A stretch of 64,000 nucleotides of DNA from NCBI GenBank assembly GCA_017654935.2, contig CM065683.1, positions 3,399,879 through 3,463,878 on the forward strand, written 5' to 3'. Every line of letters starts with the position of its first letter. Position 1 is the first letter of the stretch. This document shows, one piece after another, positions 49,080-61,329 of the stretch. The notes under the pieces are model-generated. The model made no database searches, was not told where the DNA came from, and was given only the letters and a program-made list of their open reading frames with translations. The stretch comes from Phymorhynchus buccinoides (lineage: Eukaryota; Mollusca; Gastropoda; Neogastropoda; Raphitomidae). Made by a program: the position numbers and the translations under genes.

Positions 49080-49407
49080 GTGTTTCTTCCGTCAAGGGGC
49101 CGCAACTCTCCATCATACGATTCGATCTCAATGCCTTAAACATTTGGGGGTCTTGTGAAATCAACTGTCTAAATGTAAATGATGAAAATCTACTCAGTTT
49201 GTTCATAGATCTTGTAGTCAGCCCTCCGCCAAGGGAGAATCGCCAATTTGACGGTTTGATTTCTAGGAAACCAGAGCAAAGGGAGTGTGCAATCTCTGTA
49301 AAGGGGGTTTTCCTGGTGATCTCGGAGTGTTTTCTTAACAAAAACTCATCGTCAGGGTGCCCCTTTAAATTAGGGCCTATATGATGCGATGTGGGGTGTG
49401 TTTTCAG
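49080..49407. other. Upstream GPCR intron sequence, copy 3 only
   Basis: About 300 bp that would lie just left of base 1 in copy 1. It ends in an acceptor GTGTTTTCAG at 49407. I recognise no gene or repeat in it. Confidence 0.5.
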
Positions 49408-49541
49408 GCGGGGCGTTGAAGGCGACCTTCGGCCTGATTCCTCTGTCGGGGTTAGCGTTCGTCACGGTGTACAGTCTACGGCGGGGCAACAGGGGGCGCT
49501 GAGTATGGAACAGTTCACCGTGTTCGCACAACAACTCCCAG
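49408..49541 (+). CDS. Class B GPCR TM6 exon, copy 3, frame broken by indels
   Basis: Counterpart of 41-176, 134 bp instead of 136. Acceptor and donor GTGAG are kept. Several one-base indels and changes (CTGTCGGGGTTAGCG, GTTCGCACAACAAC) break the frame. Neighbouring introns show the same indel density, so sequencing error is more likely than gene decay. Confidence 0.7.
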
Positions 49542-49796
49542 GTGAGATGGCGTAGGCCTTATGCTAGTCTGTCGTTTCCGACAATGACTGCCAGATCAGC
49601 AGGAAAGGTAGTAGGAGTAGTAGTTAGTAGTAGTAGTAGTAAGTAGTAGTAGTAGTAGTAGTAGTCACAGCCGTCTGTGTTGCTGATGATAGCGTATTGT
49701 TTGTCTGCTCACTATTGGATTTTTTTTCATGTTTTATCCATTTCAATTTTGTGTAAAGCGCCCTGTAGCCCCTACATAGTTAGGATGGGCGCTATA

Positions 49797-50013
49797 GGGG
49801 AAGACGGGGTAAAAAGCTCATGGGCGGGTAAGAAGCCCACCAGTATCTCATGGGAAATGAAGCAAAATTTTCAGTCTCATTTTGCCCATGCAGACGAGCG
49901 TTAATGTCTAGCATCGTTCTCAGGGGCAAACTTGACTTAAATTTTATTATTTCCATGAGATAATTGGGATGGGCTGTTACCGCCCAATGCGGCCTTTTAC
50001 CCCGTCTTCCCCT
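49797..50013. mobile_element. Palindromic MITE, copy 3a
   Basis: Counterpart of 433-648 with scattered indels. Confidence 0.7.
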
Positions 50014-50861
50014 TGTACATTTTCCTCCATTCTTATTATTATTATTATTATTATTATTAACGGGGGCAAGTAGGCTACTATTTCTGGCGGGCGAGGGCGA
50101 GACAAGTGTTTTAGTCTCGCGTTTCCGACCAAGACTGCCAGACAGCAGAAAGGGGGAACGTAGGCTATATATGGTGGACTGGGCTCGGGGGGTGGGGGAA
50201 GAAAAATTGTTGTTTTTTAGCAGGAGAGGCCTTCCCAGGGTACATCCCCAAGCTCTCGCCAAAGGGATTGAGGCCACGGCTGGCGTTGAGGAAGGGTCCC
50301 CCAAAAGGCCACCCATCTCTTTTGCTGCGCACCAGAGCCGGCCAAAGGGCCCCCTGTTTGATCGAGAGAGTCGAAGTCTTCCGCGAAAGACTAAGCTGTA
50401 GCATGATGTGTCATGAATTAGGTGTAGAAACTCATCTATTGTACAGCTCTCATGTTACTGTTGGCCCTACTACAGGCTAATGTCAACCAATGCTATTAAA
50501 AAAAACCTGTGTGAGTTAAAGGCGAGGGGGGTATGGATTCAGTTTAACGGTCGAGTAATCGGCTTCGCCAGTACGACGGGCGAACAAAACCCAACCAGGG
50601 TATAAACAAAATTTATGTTCCTAATCACGTCTTAGCCCCAAAAGCAAGAAGCGATCAGGGTTATTTTCAAGGCGAGGGGGATGGAGGTAGGCTTTTAACG
50701 GTCAAAGTAACCCATTACCCAAAAGGTGTTCGTTTCATTCGCGTCGCCATGGCAACGCAAGAGACTCTCTGTGTAATGCTAACTGGGCCCTATCACTGTG
50801 TGACATGGGGAAGGAGTGAAAGCTAGACAACGTGTATTCCCCACCTTAATGGTAGAGATCG

Positions 50862-51085
50862 TTTAAACCCTTGACTGCGTGTAACGTACATGCACTGAGT
50901 GATGACATCACTGATGACGTCATCAGTATGAAGAGGAATACCCGATATGATGGCTTTTCTCTAAAACAGTCAAGAGAGTATATCCCCAGGATCATTTGCC
51001 GGATTGGCTCTACCAGTTGTTCTTTTTTCATTGCCTCCTTTGTACCATTAATTTTTCTTTCATTTTCTCTGCATCAAGGGGTTAA
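50862..51085. mobile_element. piggyBac-like MITE, copy 3
   Basis: Counterpart of 1471-1701. The terminal TTAA is disrupted on the left (GTTTAAACCC) by indels. Confidence 0.6.
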
Positions 51086-52424
51086 GGAGTGTGTCGTGGA
51101 TGATGTCAGAGCTGAAAGGGGCTTAAGGGCCTGCTACACGCATACGATTCTTTCTTTCTTCTTCTTCGATCGTTCAGACAGTTTCCTTCAATATGAGCGC
51201 AGATGCGTCTGCTGACGTTATGCGGCGTAACAAAGAAACAGTAGGACCGAAAGTCCGAAACTTTGGCTGGGGAAAATGTTTTGAAAAGTGTTCTTGAAAA
51301 AAGGCAGGAGAATGGAAACTGGTAAGGCAGAAAGAGAGTAGATGACAGTAAGCAAAGGAAAAGGCAGAGTCAAAGGTGGGAGAGTGACAGATTTAGGAAT
51401 CTACAAAGCACAGAAACTTACAGAAGGTGGGGGAAAAAAACCATTTAGGGGGGGGTGGGGGGGCATGCATACGATTCGATTCGCTACGTCCGATTTTTGA
51501 CGTATGTGGTGAGGCATGATATACGTGAAATTCTACTGTCTAAACTCTGATGAAATCCTCCTAGTTATCGTTCACAAATATCTCTACCCCCACCCTCACC
51601 ACTCCACGCACCACACTATTCACCACTACCCCACCCCACCGCACACGAATCTGATACATATCCGTATTTTGGTAACAGACATTTGTTTGATTTGAATCGT
51701 GGTATGGCTCCCCCCACTGGGGCGCACAACTTAAGTGTTTTTTTCGCCATCATTAGATTGTGTGTAAACCAGCATCGATCTGCATTTTCAAAAGAAAGTT
51801 ACTGACTAAGATGGCGGTCTACCTAATATGCACGCTCATTGTGGCAGGATATGAGACACGTGGGTACAGGCCTAGCCGTTAATGAGTTAGTGAGCCAGAA
51901 TAAGCAAAATACATATTATATTTAGGACGGAAGATTTAACTGAATCATGATGACTCACAGAACATGGTCACTGCTCATGCGCCCCCACTTGGGTCACATC
52001 GTATCCAGGGTGGCTGGTCCTGTGATAGTACTACAGACAATAGCTAAGCGTTGGTTCTTCAAATAGCTCTTCTGGTAAAGCCAGAATGGACTGGCACAAA
52101 GGAATAAAAAGCTTCTTCTCTTTTCTCTCTTACTTCTTCGTTCGCTCCGGTCAGTTCCTAACAATTATGAGCGCAGAGCGCATGCGCCGTTATGCGCCTA
52201 ACCCGAAGAAAACAGTACACTTCGGCTGAGAGAAAAACCAACTCTTACCAGATTTTATACAGAACAAAGGCGGGAGAATGGGCCAGAAAGGCAGGAAGAG
52301 AGTATATGACAGTAGTAGGAGGCAAAGGGAAAAGGCAGAGCAAAAGAGAGATTAGAGAAGTACAAGCACAGAACTTCCAGAAGGTGGGGACTATTGGACA
52401 AAAGACAACCCCGCCCCACCCCCC

Positions 52425-52890
52425 ACATCATCATTTCATCATCATCATCATCAACAACATCATCAACCAACAATAACATAAATAGCTAGCAGCTCATCGT
52501 TCGTCGTCATACGTAAGCATGTGCCTCATCATCATTCATTATCATCATCATCATCACATCAACAACCAACAACAACAACAACACCAACAACAACATCATC
52601 GTCATCATCGTCGTCGTCATGTCATCTCATCGTCATTATCATCATACATATCATCCATCATCAACCTATCATCGCGTTGTCGTCGTCGTCATCATCATAG
52701 TCTCAACAACAACAAAAACACATCATCATCCATCGTCGTCGTCGTCGTCGTCTGTATCGAGCATCATCATCATCATCATCAACAACAAATCTACATCGTC
52801 GTCCACCGTCGTCGTCGTCGTCGTCCTCATCATCTATAAGCATCATCATTCGTCGTCGTCATCATTCATTTTCTCTTCTTCTTCAGTTCG
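52425..52890. repeat. (ATC)n/(GTC)n block, copy 3
   Basis: Counterpart of 3066-3495 with many small indels. His/Ser-rich frames here are artefacts. Confidence 0.9.
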
Positions 52891-53844
52891 TTGTAGTCAT
52901 CGCCCCAATCTCCTACTCTTCGTCATGTATAGATCCATGATAGATCCTATACATGTAGAACTAGTAGTTTTTCGGTTTGGGTATTAGACGATGTCGTCAT
53001 GCCCCCCCCCGGTACACTAGCGCGGTAGCTGCGATAATTGTGCAGAACTAAGGATGTGTGTTTTAGATTCTGAAGGGCACTTTCAAAATCTAATGCAAAC
53101 AAAATCCTTTTTCGGATTGTAAGCATGGTGCCGTATTGTATATTCGAGCAAGTGCTGCAGATTTAGGGATTATTTGGTTCCATTATGCTTAGATCTAAAT
53201 TCGCGCCGGGAGTCCTTGTCGGCTTGTGTCGCATTTAATGATTTTTGTAGCAAGTTGGGGGAAAACTTTTTTCCTACATACCGTTTTTATTATTTCGGTA
53301 AGTGTTAACTGAGTGAGTAAGAATATAGAAGGTGGGAATAGTGACAAAGAAATTAGAGAGAGGAATGATTTTCGTATTGCTAATGGTCCTGGTGTTATAA
53401 ATTTTGCCTTGGTTAAGTTGTTAGGAGTGACTGGTACCAGATCTGCAAAACTTCTATTACTGTGCAAGTATTGAAATTACATATTTGGAATGTGTTGGAA
53501 CACTTTCATGGAGTTAATATTTTGGAGAGTTAAAGCCAAAGATGACCTGTTTTAGTGCGGCTGCAGTGTTGGAAGCATAGGAAATTGCAGGTCTTCAGAG
53601 CCGGGGGGGGAAAAGTGTTGCGGCATGGGACCATTTAGTTTTAAAATCCATGAATTGTCCCTTACACTTAAAGAACGAGGTGAAACTAGAGAGATTTAGT
53701 TATTTAAATAAACATGGAATGGGTGATTGATAATGTTGACTGGCCTTGGGTCAAAAAGAAGTTTGGTTTTCTTGAAAAAAGTGAAAATTCAGCACAACAA
53801 AATAGCAGACAAAGTTGATGGATATCTTCACAAGATTCTCTCTC

Positions 53845-53887
<43 letters not shown>

Positions 53888-54316
53888 CTCTCTCTCTAAC
53901 ACACCCACACACAAACCTAGTGATTCGGTCCAACTGCCTGCGCATTTTCCTGGCTCTCAATCCCTGAGTGGATGCAAAGGTCGCTCGTCACACTACAAAT
54001 AGAAAAAAACACATCCCAATTTCGATGGTCTGTTTTTTTTTCATCCCACCCCCACCAATCATATATGGGGTCTTTTTTTCTTCTTATAATTATTCCTCCT
54101 TCTGCTGCTGCTCCTCATTCTTTACACCTGCTACTACCGTCTTCTTCGCTCCTCCGACTCCTACTCCTGCTCCGTCTTCTTCTTCTGCTCCTCCTACTCC
54201 TTCTTCTACTGACACAAATGTCGTTGCATTATTGCACACACCTCACAAAAGTATTGTTTTCCTTATCTTCTTTTCTTTTCCTCCTCAAACATCATTCTCG
54301 TTTGTTCTTATCTCTC

Positions 54317-54359
<43 letters not shown>

Positions 54360-56044
54360 CTCTCTCTCTCTCTCTCATCTCTCATTCAGAATCTAGCCTC
54401 TTTTCTTCTTTCTTCTTATTCTTTATTAGGGAGAAAGGAAAGAAGTAAAACGTTTGTTTCTTCTTTTGCCCCAGCCCCTGCCCCCTTGCGCATATTGTTT
54501 CTTCATTCTTCTATTTCTCTTCCTCTCCTCTCATTTCTCCATCCTCTTCCCCCCTATCCTCCCCTCTCTCATCCCTCCTCCTTCTTCCTTCTCTTCCTCC
54601 CCCCTCCCTTCTTTTTTGATAGTCCTAATGTCGAGACTTGAAGTAAGGGGCAATTATGGTGTGGAGGTGGGTGGTGGGAGTGGGAGGGGTTAACTTGACT
54701 CACTCAATCTCAGTCTGTCACATGTTGTCATCCCCATCCTGAAGTTACTTCTGCACAATCATCTATCCCACAAAACACACACCCCTCCCCCTACCTATCA
54801 AACCTCCACTTCCTCGCATCTGTCTCTCAGTCAACACCTCCTCTCTTTGCGGTGGTGCTAGAATATCAGATATAAATCGCATAAAAAGGCAGCTTTTGAG
54901 GGAGACGGAAAACAAAACAGAGGACAGCCATATAAAACTGTGTGCCAGTTCAATACAACACCAAAACAAATAGAAACATTCAAAAGAAATTTCCAATAAA
55001 TACAAATGGAAATTTGAATTTCAAGTTATCTCCCTTGCATCATCACACTATAAGATGTACTGTGAAATTAAGGAGTAATTTGGACTCTAAGGCATCATTT
55101 ATAATGAAATTCCTGTATTGGCATAGCGTTACTAGAAATGAGATATTTTACCACAAAATATTATTAGGAACACATTTTCACTATACCTTTTAATTTTTTA
55201 CTTAATCTTTATTATTTGCATGAAATGACTTAAATTATGTAAGGTGTTGACTTTGGGCGGGGGGGAGGGGGTGACTAAGGCCCGAAGAGGGGTTAAACCC
55301 TATTATCACCCCTTTTTTTTTATACTAACAACTACTTTTCAACCAATAAAAAAGCAATACAAGAATGACATTTGCTCGATGTAACTTAGTGTTGTCTTTT
55401 GATACCAAAAAAATGTGTGGTTCTGTCTGACCTAGTGTGTTGGGTTGTGATGCATTCATCGTTGGGTTATTATGCTGGTGGTGAGCGAGTGTGTCAGCGT
55501 GTGCAGAATTTTGTGAATGAAAACATATATGAAGAAAAAACAAATAATGACTCAAATGAGAACATAAATGCAAATAGGCCCATCCTTGCGGCGAAATCGA
55601 AAGAAAAGCAGCGGAAAAACACTATTACAACATGAAATAAGTTATCAACAACACCCATTATCATCAATCCCGATGTCACCTACTATTGTTAAATCTACCA
55701 TTATATTGAAATCAATCTGTGATTGATATTCAAAATCTATCTCACCAGGGATTACCCGATATGGCTTGCCATCTGTGAATCTGACAACGCGTGCCGAAGT
55801 TCAAGGTAAGGGAAACCATTGTGCCAAGTTTCGTTACGATAGGTTCATTGGTTGGGCGCTATGCGGACTGGAACACAATTCGTGCACGGACACAAATACA
55901 CACACACACACACATACTGGACAACGCACCGCTCCCGTCCCCATCCCAATGTACCCGTTCTGTAAGAACGGGAATACAACCACAAACAAAGCAACAGCTT
56001 TTTCACAGTGTGATTTAGCATATACGCTCTTTTCTTTATTTGAT

Positions 56045-56485
56045 TGTGGACCCGCACCACGAATAGGGACATTCAAGTCGCTGGGTAAACTAGCCAAGCC
56101 ACTCTCACAAAAGAAAACTCACAAAGGCTTGCAAAAGTCAAAAATCAAGTTTATCAATTTTGAGTTATGAGTATTTTTGGCGCTCTAACATCTTACCTTT
56201 CATTATCCATAAAGGATCATCTTACATGAGCTCTAAATGTTTAAAAAAAAGGCTTTAGAATAGAGGTGATGGATTCTTAGATGGCTAGACTTAGACTGCG
56301 ATTTTCTTCAAAATGGCTTGACAGCACCTTACCAACTTTAAATTGCTCCATAATTCTGCTACAAAAAAGGACACAAAAATGGGCTTTATATCATTCAGAA
56401 AGACAACTGCTTTGAAGTGTCAAACTGTGACGTTTTTCAGAACGGTCATTTAGACAACTGAATGTCCCTTCGTGTTCTGGGTCAC
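56045..56485. mobile_element. TIR element, copy 3
   Basis: Counterpart of 6854-7300 with scattered indels. Confidence 0.6.
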
Positions 56486-56578
56486 ATTTTTCACGCCAGA
56501 GAGAATATGAGAATTCTAAATGCCAACGATTACTGGTATATCAATTTTAACCCTTTTTTTAAAAGGGGGGGGGGGGGG

Positions 56579-57800
56579 ACTTTCTTGTTGATTTGGTTTT
56601 CATTTTGTTTCTCCTTTGATCAGGGGAAGCTTCTGATCGCGCGAGTTGATACGCCTCAGAGCTGTGGGGGAGGGGAGACGAACCGGGAACGGCGGCGGCG
56701 GGAGTCCGAGGCCTGGAGAGTAGGGGAGACGACCTTGAAGATGAGAAATTTGCTGAGGAAAGGACAGTATGCGCACGAGGGCGGAGGGCGGTGAAGGAAT
56801 CACGTGCATAGCGAGATTGCGGCGGGGAGGGGCGGACGGAGGAGTGGAGGAGCATGAGGGGTTGATACATCCGATAGCGACGGGTAGTGAGGGAGTCGGG
56901 AAAGGGGCCTGCACCTACAGAGAGCAATAGAGCTTGCTTGCGTGGGGGCGGGGGGAGGGGCCAAGTATTGGATTATAGGGGGGGGAACGGCTGAGGGGCG
57001 CGCAACGAGACCGGACCACGTGGCGAGGGGGAGGAAAGCGGGGGACCGCGTTCGAGGGAATGCACATGGCGCGGGGTGGGGTGGGGACACGGAGTCGCGA
57101 GGCGAGGGAGGTGATGGGGCGACCTACAAGGATATTAGATGAAAGATATTAAGGGGGAGAGGTAGAGGGAGCGGGGGGTGAAGGTCGCGAGAAGGGCGCG
57201 GGGAGGACTTGAAGTGGAGGAAAAGGAAGGGGGGGGTGAAGGCGGGGACACGGATGGCGAGAGATGCGCCCTGGTGGAGGTCAGGTGTCATGCCGATGAG
57301 CAAAACGCATGTTAACTGAAAGGGAGCTGGGGGAGGGGAGAAGAGATACAAAAAGTAGGAGGGGTGAGGGGAGGAGGGGAGGATGGGGGGGTAGTGACAA
57401 GCGATGGGGAAAGCAATGATCGCTAAGGGAGGGGGGGGACCGCTGGACCACGGTCCCCCGGCGCGGGGGCGGAGAGCGCTGGGTGGAGGGTTGATGGAAG
57501 GGAGGGGATACCGGGGGGGGGGGGGGGGGAGGGTGAGTGTGAACGAGCACGATCACGGGGATTTAATTGGAAACACGGCAAATGTATGAGGCTCGAGGAG
57601 ATGGAAGGAGAGAGAGGGAGGATCCTTTAGGCGTGAGGGAGGGAGGGGGGATGAACCCGGGGGAAAATAAGTATGCTCACGTTCCCCCCCCCAGCAGATT
57701 CACGGGGAGGAGAGGGAGCCGAGGAGCACACTTGGGAATGGCGGCGAGACTCTTCGAGGATGGGAATCCCGATTGTACACGGGAGCCGAGGGCTATAATT
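56579..57800. other. G-rich 1.2 kb insert unique to copy 3
   Basis: Copy 1 has about 50 bp here (7399-7440) between a G run and GTGTGTTTGGTTG. Copy 3 has about 1.2 kb of strongly G-rich, C-poor sequence (GGGGAGG, GGCGGGG words). It matches nothing else in the window and gives only Pro-rich antisense frames. It begins just after a poly-G run. A low-quality read stretch is as likely as a real insertion. Confidence 0.7.
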
Positions 57801-58088
57801 GAGAGAGTGTGGTGTGTTTGGTTGGTTTGATTGGTTTGTTTCTAAACCTGTCAGAATTGATCTGCATTTACCGAAAAATCTCAATCCATAATAAAAAAAG
57901 GTAATAATATATACCTTCTCATAAGCATTGTTATCTTCAGTTGTGTAGTGAACTGTTCTCTCTCACTCTCCCCGTTCCCTCCATAATATTAAAACCTTCA
58001 TATCATCCACCGAGTCCTATGTTCCTGACATTTATTGTGTGTGTGTGTATGTGTGTGCATATGCAGCGGTGATGTCTGTTGCTTGCAG

Positions 58089-58133
58089 GGCTTTTTTCGT
58101 GGGCGCTGAATATTCGCTTCTTCAACGGTCGAG
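58089..58133 (+). CDS. Class B GPCR TM7 exon, copy 3, frame broken by indels
   Basis: Counterpart of 7719-7760. Acceptor GCTTGCAG and donor GTAAG are present, but the exon is 45 bp with insertions and a deletion (CTTTTTTCGTGGGCGCTGAA). It cannot encode the invariant TM7 motif as written. Confidence 0.75.
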
Positions 58134-58338
58134 GTAAGAGGTTTGGTGAGGACGTTGTGTTGCTCTTTAGTGTTGAGTTTTCTCTTTTTGATCAATAAGC
58201 TTGCGTCAAGAAAAAATTATAGTTTAATCTTGCCTATCTCTCCCCACTTTTTTTTGTTTCCCTCTGTCTTTCTTTTTTTTCTTTGTTACCCCTTACCATC
58301 CATCTTCATCTGACTATGCGCATCTCTTTGTCTCTCTC

Positions 58339-58383
<45 letters not shown>

Positions 58384-58489
58384 TCTGCACCCATATTATT
58401 ATTATTCCATTCATTAATTTCCCCATTCCCTGATTGAATGTGGTCTGTGGCATGAAAACATCGTTTTATTCGTTCGTTCTCTGTTCTCG

Positions 58490-58496
58490 CTCTCCT

Positions 58497-58528
<32 letters not shown>

Positions 58529-58539
58529 GTCTCTCTCTC

Positions 58540-58572
<33 letters not shown>

Positions 58573-58762
58573 CTATCCCTCTCTCTCACCTCTCTCTATA
58601 GGAATGATATTCACATGCATTACACATACACACACACGCCACGTGAACTCTTACACACACAGACGCGCACAATGCATACCACACTGCGCGCATGCGCGTA
58701 CATCTTCTCTCTCTCTCTCTCTCTCTTCTCTCTCATCTCTCGCATCTCTCTGCTCTCTCTCA

Positions 58763-58844
<82 letters not shown>

Positions 58845-58900
58845 CTCTCTCTCCTCTCTCGCGTCTCTCTCTCTCTCCATCTCTCTCTCTCTCTCTCTCG
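58490..58900. repeat. CT tracts, copy 3, fused across a 4.5 kb absence
   Basis: The tract at 58490-58600 corresponds to 8165-8318. After AC/GC repeats ending GCATGCGCG, the sequence passes at about 58700 directly into a CT tract that ends CTCGTGGGTTTATGC, corresponding to 13714. Copy 1 bases about 8420 to within the 12925-13714 tract are missing. Confidence 0.85.
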
Positions 58901-59579
58901 TGGGTTTATGCGGCGGAATTAATATCTATTCTTCAGTATGTTTTGTCCTTTTGGATTCGTATTTTCCTGTTTTCATATTCTTTTGGTATTATACGTTTTT
59001 GAAAGGAGAACCCCTAACACCATCACTTTTTTTTTTATAGAATTAAACTCTAAGCCAAGGTGAAGATGAGGTCATTGTCAAAAGGGGGGGTTCAAGGTCA
59101 GTGGAGCTAAACTGGTTGGTCCCTAGCGTTTTCACGATCTAGTTTACCTCTGCAAACATTGATGTCAAATCAAATACTGATGCGTGGCTCGTGGGAACCC
59201 TTCTTTTTTTTCTTCTTCCTCTTGTGGCATATTATCTGATTGTGATTCATGAGGCATCAATTACTTTGGGGAAGAGTGTTTCGTGACAACGCATTCAGGG
59301 GGGAAGAAGGATTAATCAAACATTATTATCATTAGCACCGTCATTGGCTCGTGGGCGTACGTCGCTCGCTTCCCTGATGGCTGATGTTACGATATTGGTT
59401 TTCTGAAATTCCAGTTCATTACCTTGGTTAGTGTTCAGATCCCTTAGTCTCCTGTTTTCTCTGGCATCATTTCCACCGCCCATTCCTATATGCAGGCATC
59501 TTCTACCCCCCCCCCCGCCCCAACACACACACGCATGATCCCCATCACCCCACTTTCCCCGGCCCTCTCTTCTCTCTTT

Positions 59580-59754
59580 CTTGGGATGGGGTGAAAAAGG
59601 CATGTAATTTGCTTATCTCATGTTCCCTGGTAAATTAAAATTATCCGTTTTTCGTTTTCGTCTCTCTATCTCTCTCCCTCTCCCCAGGGCTGGATGGAAA
59701 AAAGATGTGCATGGCTTATCTCATGTTCCCTGCGTTAAATACAATTTCGTTTTC

Positions 59755-59801
<47 letters not shown>

Positions 59802-59989
59802 GTCTCTCTTCTATCTTGGTCGGGCTGGTGAAAAAAAGCTTGTCAATGATTAGATTTTATGTTCCTCTGGTTAAATACAATTTCGTTTGTACTAGTCTCT
59901 CTCTCTCTTGTCTCTCTCTCTCTCATCTCTCTCTCTCTCTCTCTGACTCTGTCTGTCTCATCTCTCTCTCGTTTCTCTCTCTCTCTCTC

Positions 59990-60033
<44 letters not shown>

Positions 60034-60040
60034 TCTCGCT
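59580..60040. repeat. Compound CT minisatellite, copy 3
   Basis: Counterpart of 14380-14896 with the TCATGTTCCCTGGTTAAAT unit recurring between shortened CT tracts. Confidence 0.8.
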
Positions 60041-60148
60041 TCAGGCATCCCTATTTTCCTTAACGAACCAACTGATTATGTCCTTCTTATTTATTAAATA
60101 TGGACAGATTTCTATTAGGCGTCATTTTTTGCCTTGGTCGGTGTATTA

Positions 60149-60382
60149 AGGGAAGACGGGGTAAAAGCCCTATGGCGCTGGTACAGAAGCCCATGCCAAT
60201 TATCTCATGAAATCAAAGAAAATTTCAGTCAAATTTGCCCCATGAAACGAAAGCTAAACATTAACACTCGTCTCATGATCTCATGGGCAAAATGTGACTG
60301 AAATTTATTTTGATTCATTTCATGAAATAATTGGCAATGGGCTTCTTCCACGCCCATGGTTTTTTTTACCACGTCTTACCCT
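60149..60382. mobile_element. Palindromic MITE, copy 3b
   Basis: Counterpart of 15003-15221 with indels (for example AAGCCCTATGGCGCTGG). Confidence 0.65.
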
Positions 60383-60721
60383 AGTGGTGTGTCAACACAG
60401 TTGTGAAGAGCCAACTCGCTTTCATCGATCGGTCATCGGTAGTGAGATTAATCATGCATACCTGGTCTAGTATCAGGTACCACTTGAACAGTGGACATTG
60501 GAGCGAGATGGGGAACATTTTAGGAATCATTGCAAAATATTCAAGGTGAACTTTTTTTCCTTGAAATAAATTACAGTCCACACACTCCCGAGTCTTTACA
60601 ACTGAAGAATAACAGGGGGGGAGGGGGGGGGAATGTGACCAAGGTTACCACCTATCACCTATCCATACCATGCATGACCTGCAACGGTGTTTGACAACTT
60701 CTTTGTGCTGTCCCGCCACAG

Positions 60722-61210
60722 GTCCTCGCGCAGATGAAACGCACGTGCACCACCAGGCTGAGCCCCGCGTGGCCCCAGGGCACCGAGCACACCATGGTCC
60801 GCGTCGGCACCCAGGCCAGCATGCTGCCACCCCCGCGCAGCGACGAAATGGAATCGTCCATGACGGAACCCTCTGCTCAGCATCTCCTGAGGTCCAACAG
60901 AGTCAATAACTCTCTCAGTGGCGGCAGACAACGAACAAAATCTGTCCCTTTCGCTGACGACAATGATGGTGTTGAAACCACGAACGGGAGGCGAGTTCCC
61001 GGTAGTGGTGAAACTAATTATGGCGGTGTTGGTGGCTTGCTCAACAACTGCGCAGGCGCTGCCGGAAGTGGGAATACCACCACGACGACTTCCGCTTCCT
61101 GTGCCAAGGGGTGCTACTCTTACATTCCCATGAGAACTCTGTCTGTGTCTGGTGGTGGTGCTAAGATGGCGCCTCAACAGCCCGAGTCTCCCATGTCCAA
61201 GTTTCTTTGA
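60722..61210 (+). CDS. Class B GPCR, C-terminal tail exon, copy 3
   Basis: Counterpart of 16084-16572. Acceptor CGCCACAG ends at 60721, the reading VLAQMKRTC...PESPMSKFL is identical to copies 1 and 2, and it stops at TGA 61208-61210. It is intact, unlike the two upstream exons of this copy, because the clean sequence begins at about 60525. Confidence 0.8.
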   Translation, partial: VLAQMKRTCTTRLSPAWPQGTEHTMVRVGTQASMLPPPRSDEMESSMTEPSAQHLLRSNRVNNSLSGGRQRTKSVPFADDNDGVETTNGRRVPGSGETNYGGVGGLLNNCAGAAGSGNTTTTTSASCAKGCYSYIPMRTLSVSGGGAKMAPQQPESPMSKFL

Positions 61211-61298
61211 GCGCCTGTGTGGTTTTTGTTTATGGAGTGGGTTTTTTATGATGATTGAGTGGTTGGGCGATGGATGGATTGATTTGTAAAGGTAAAAA

Positions 61299-61329
<31 letters not shown>

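Noticed and set aside
48053..49384. Long frames spanning the N gap
   Set aside because: N runs cannot contain stops, so the frames are meaningless.
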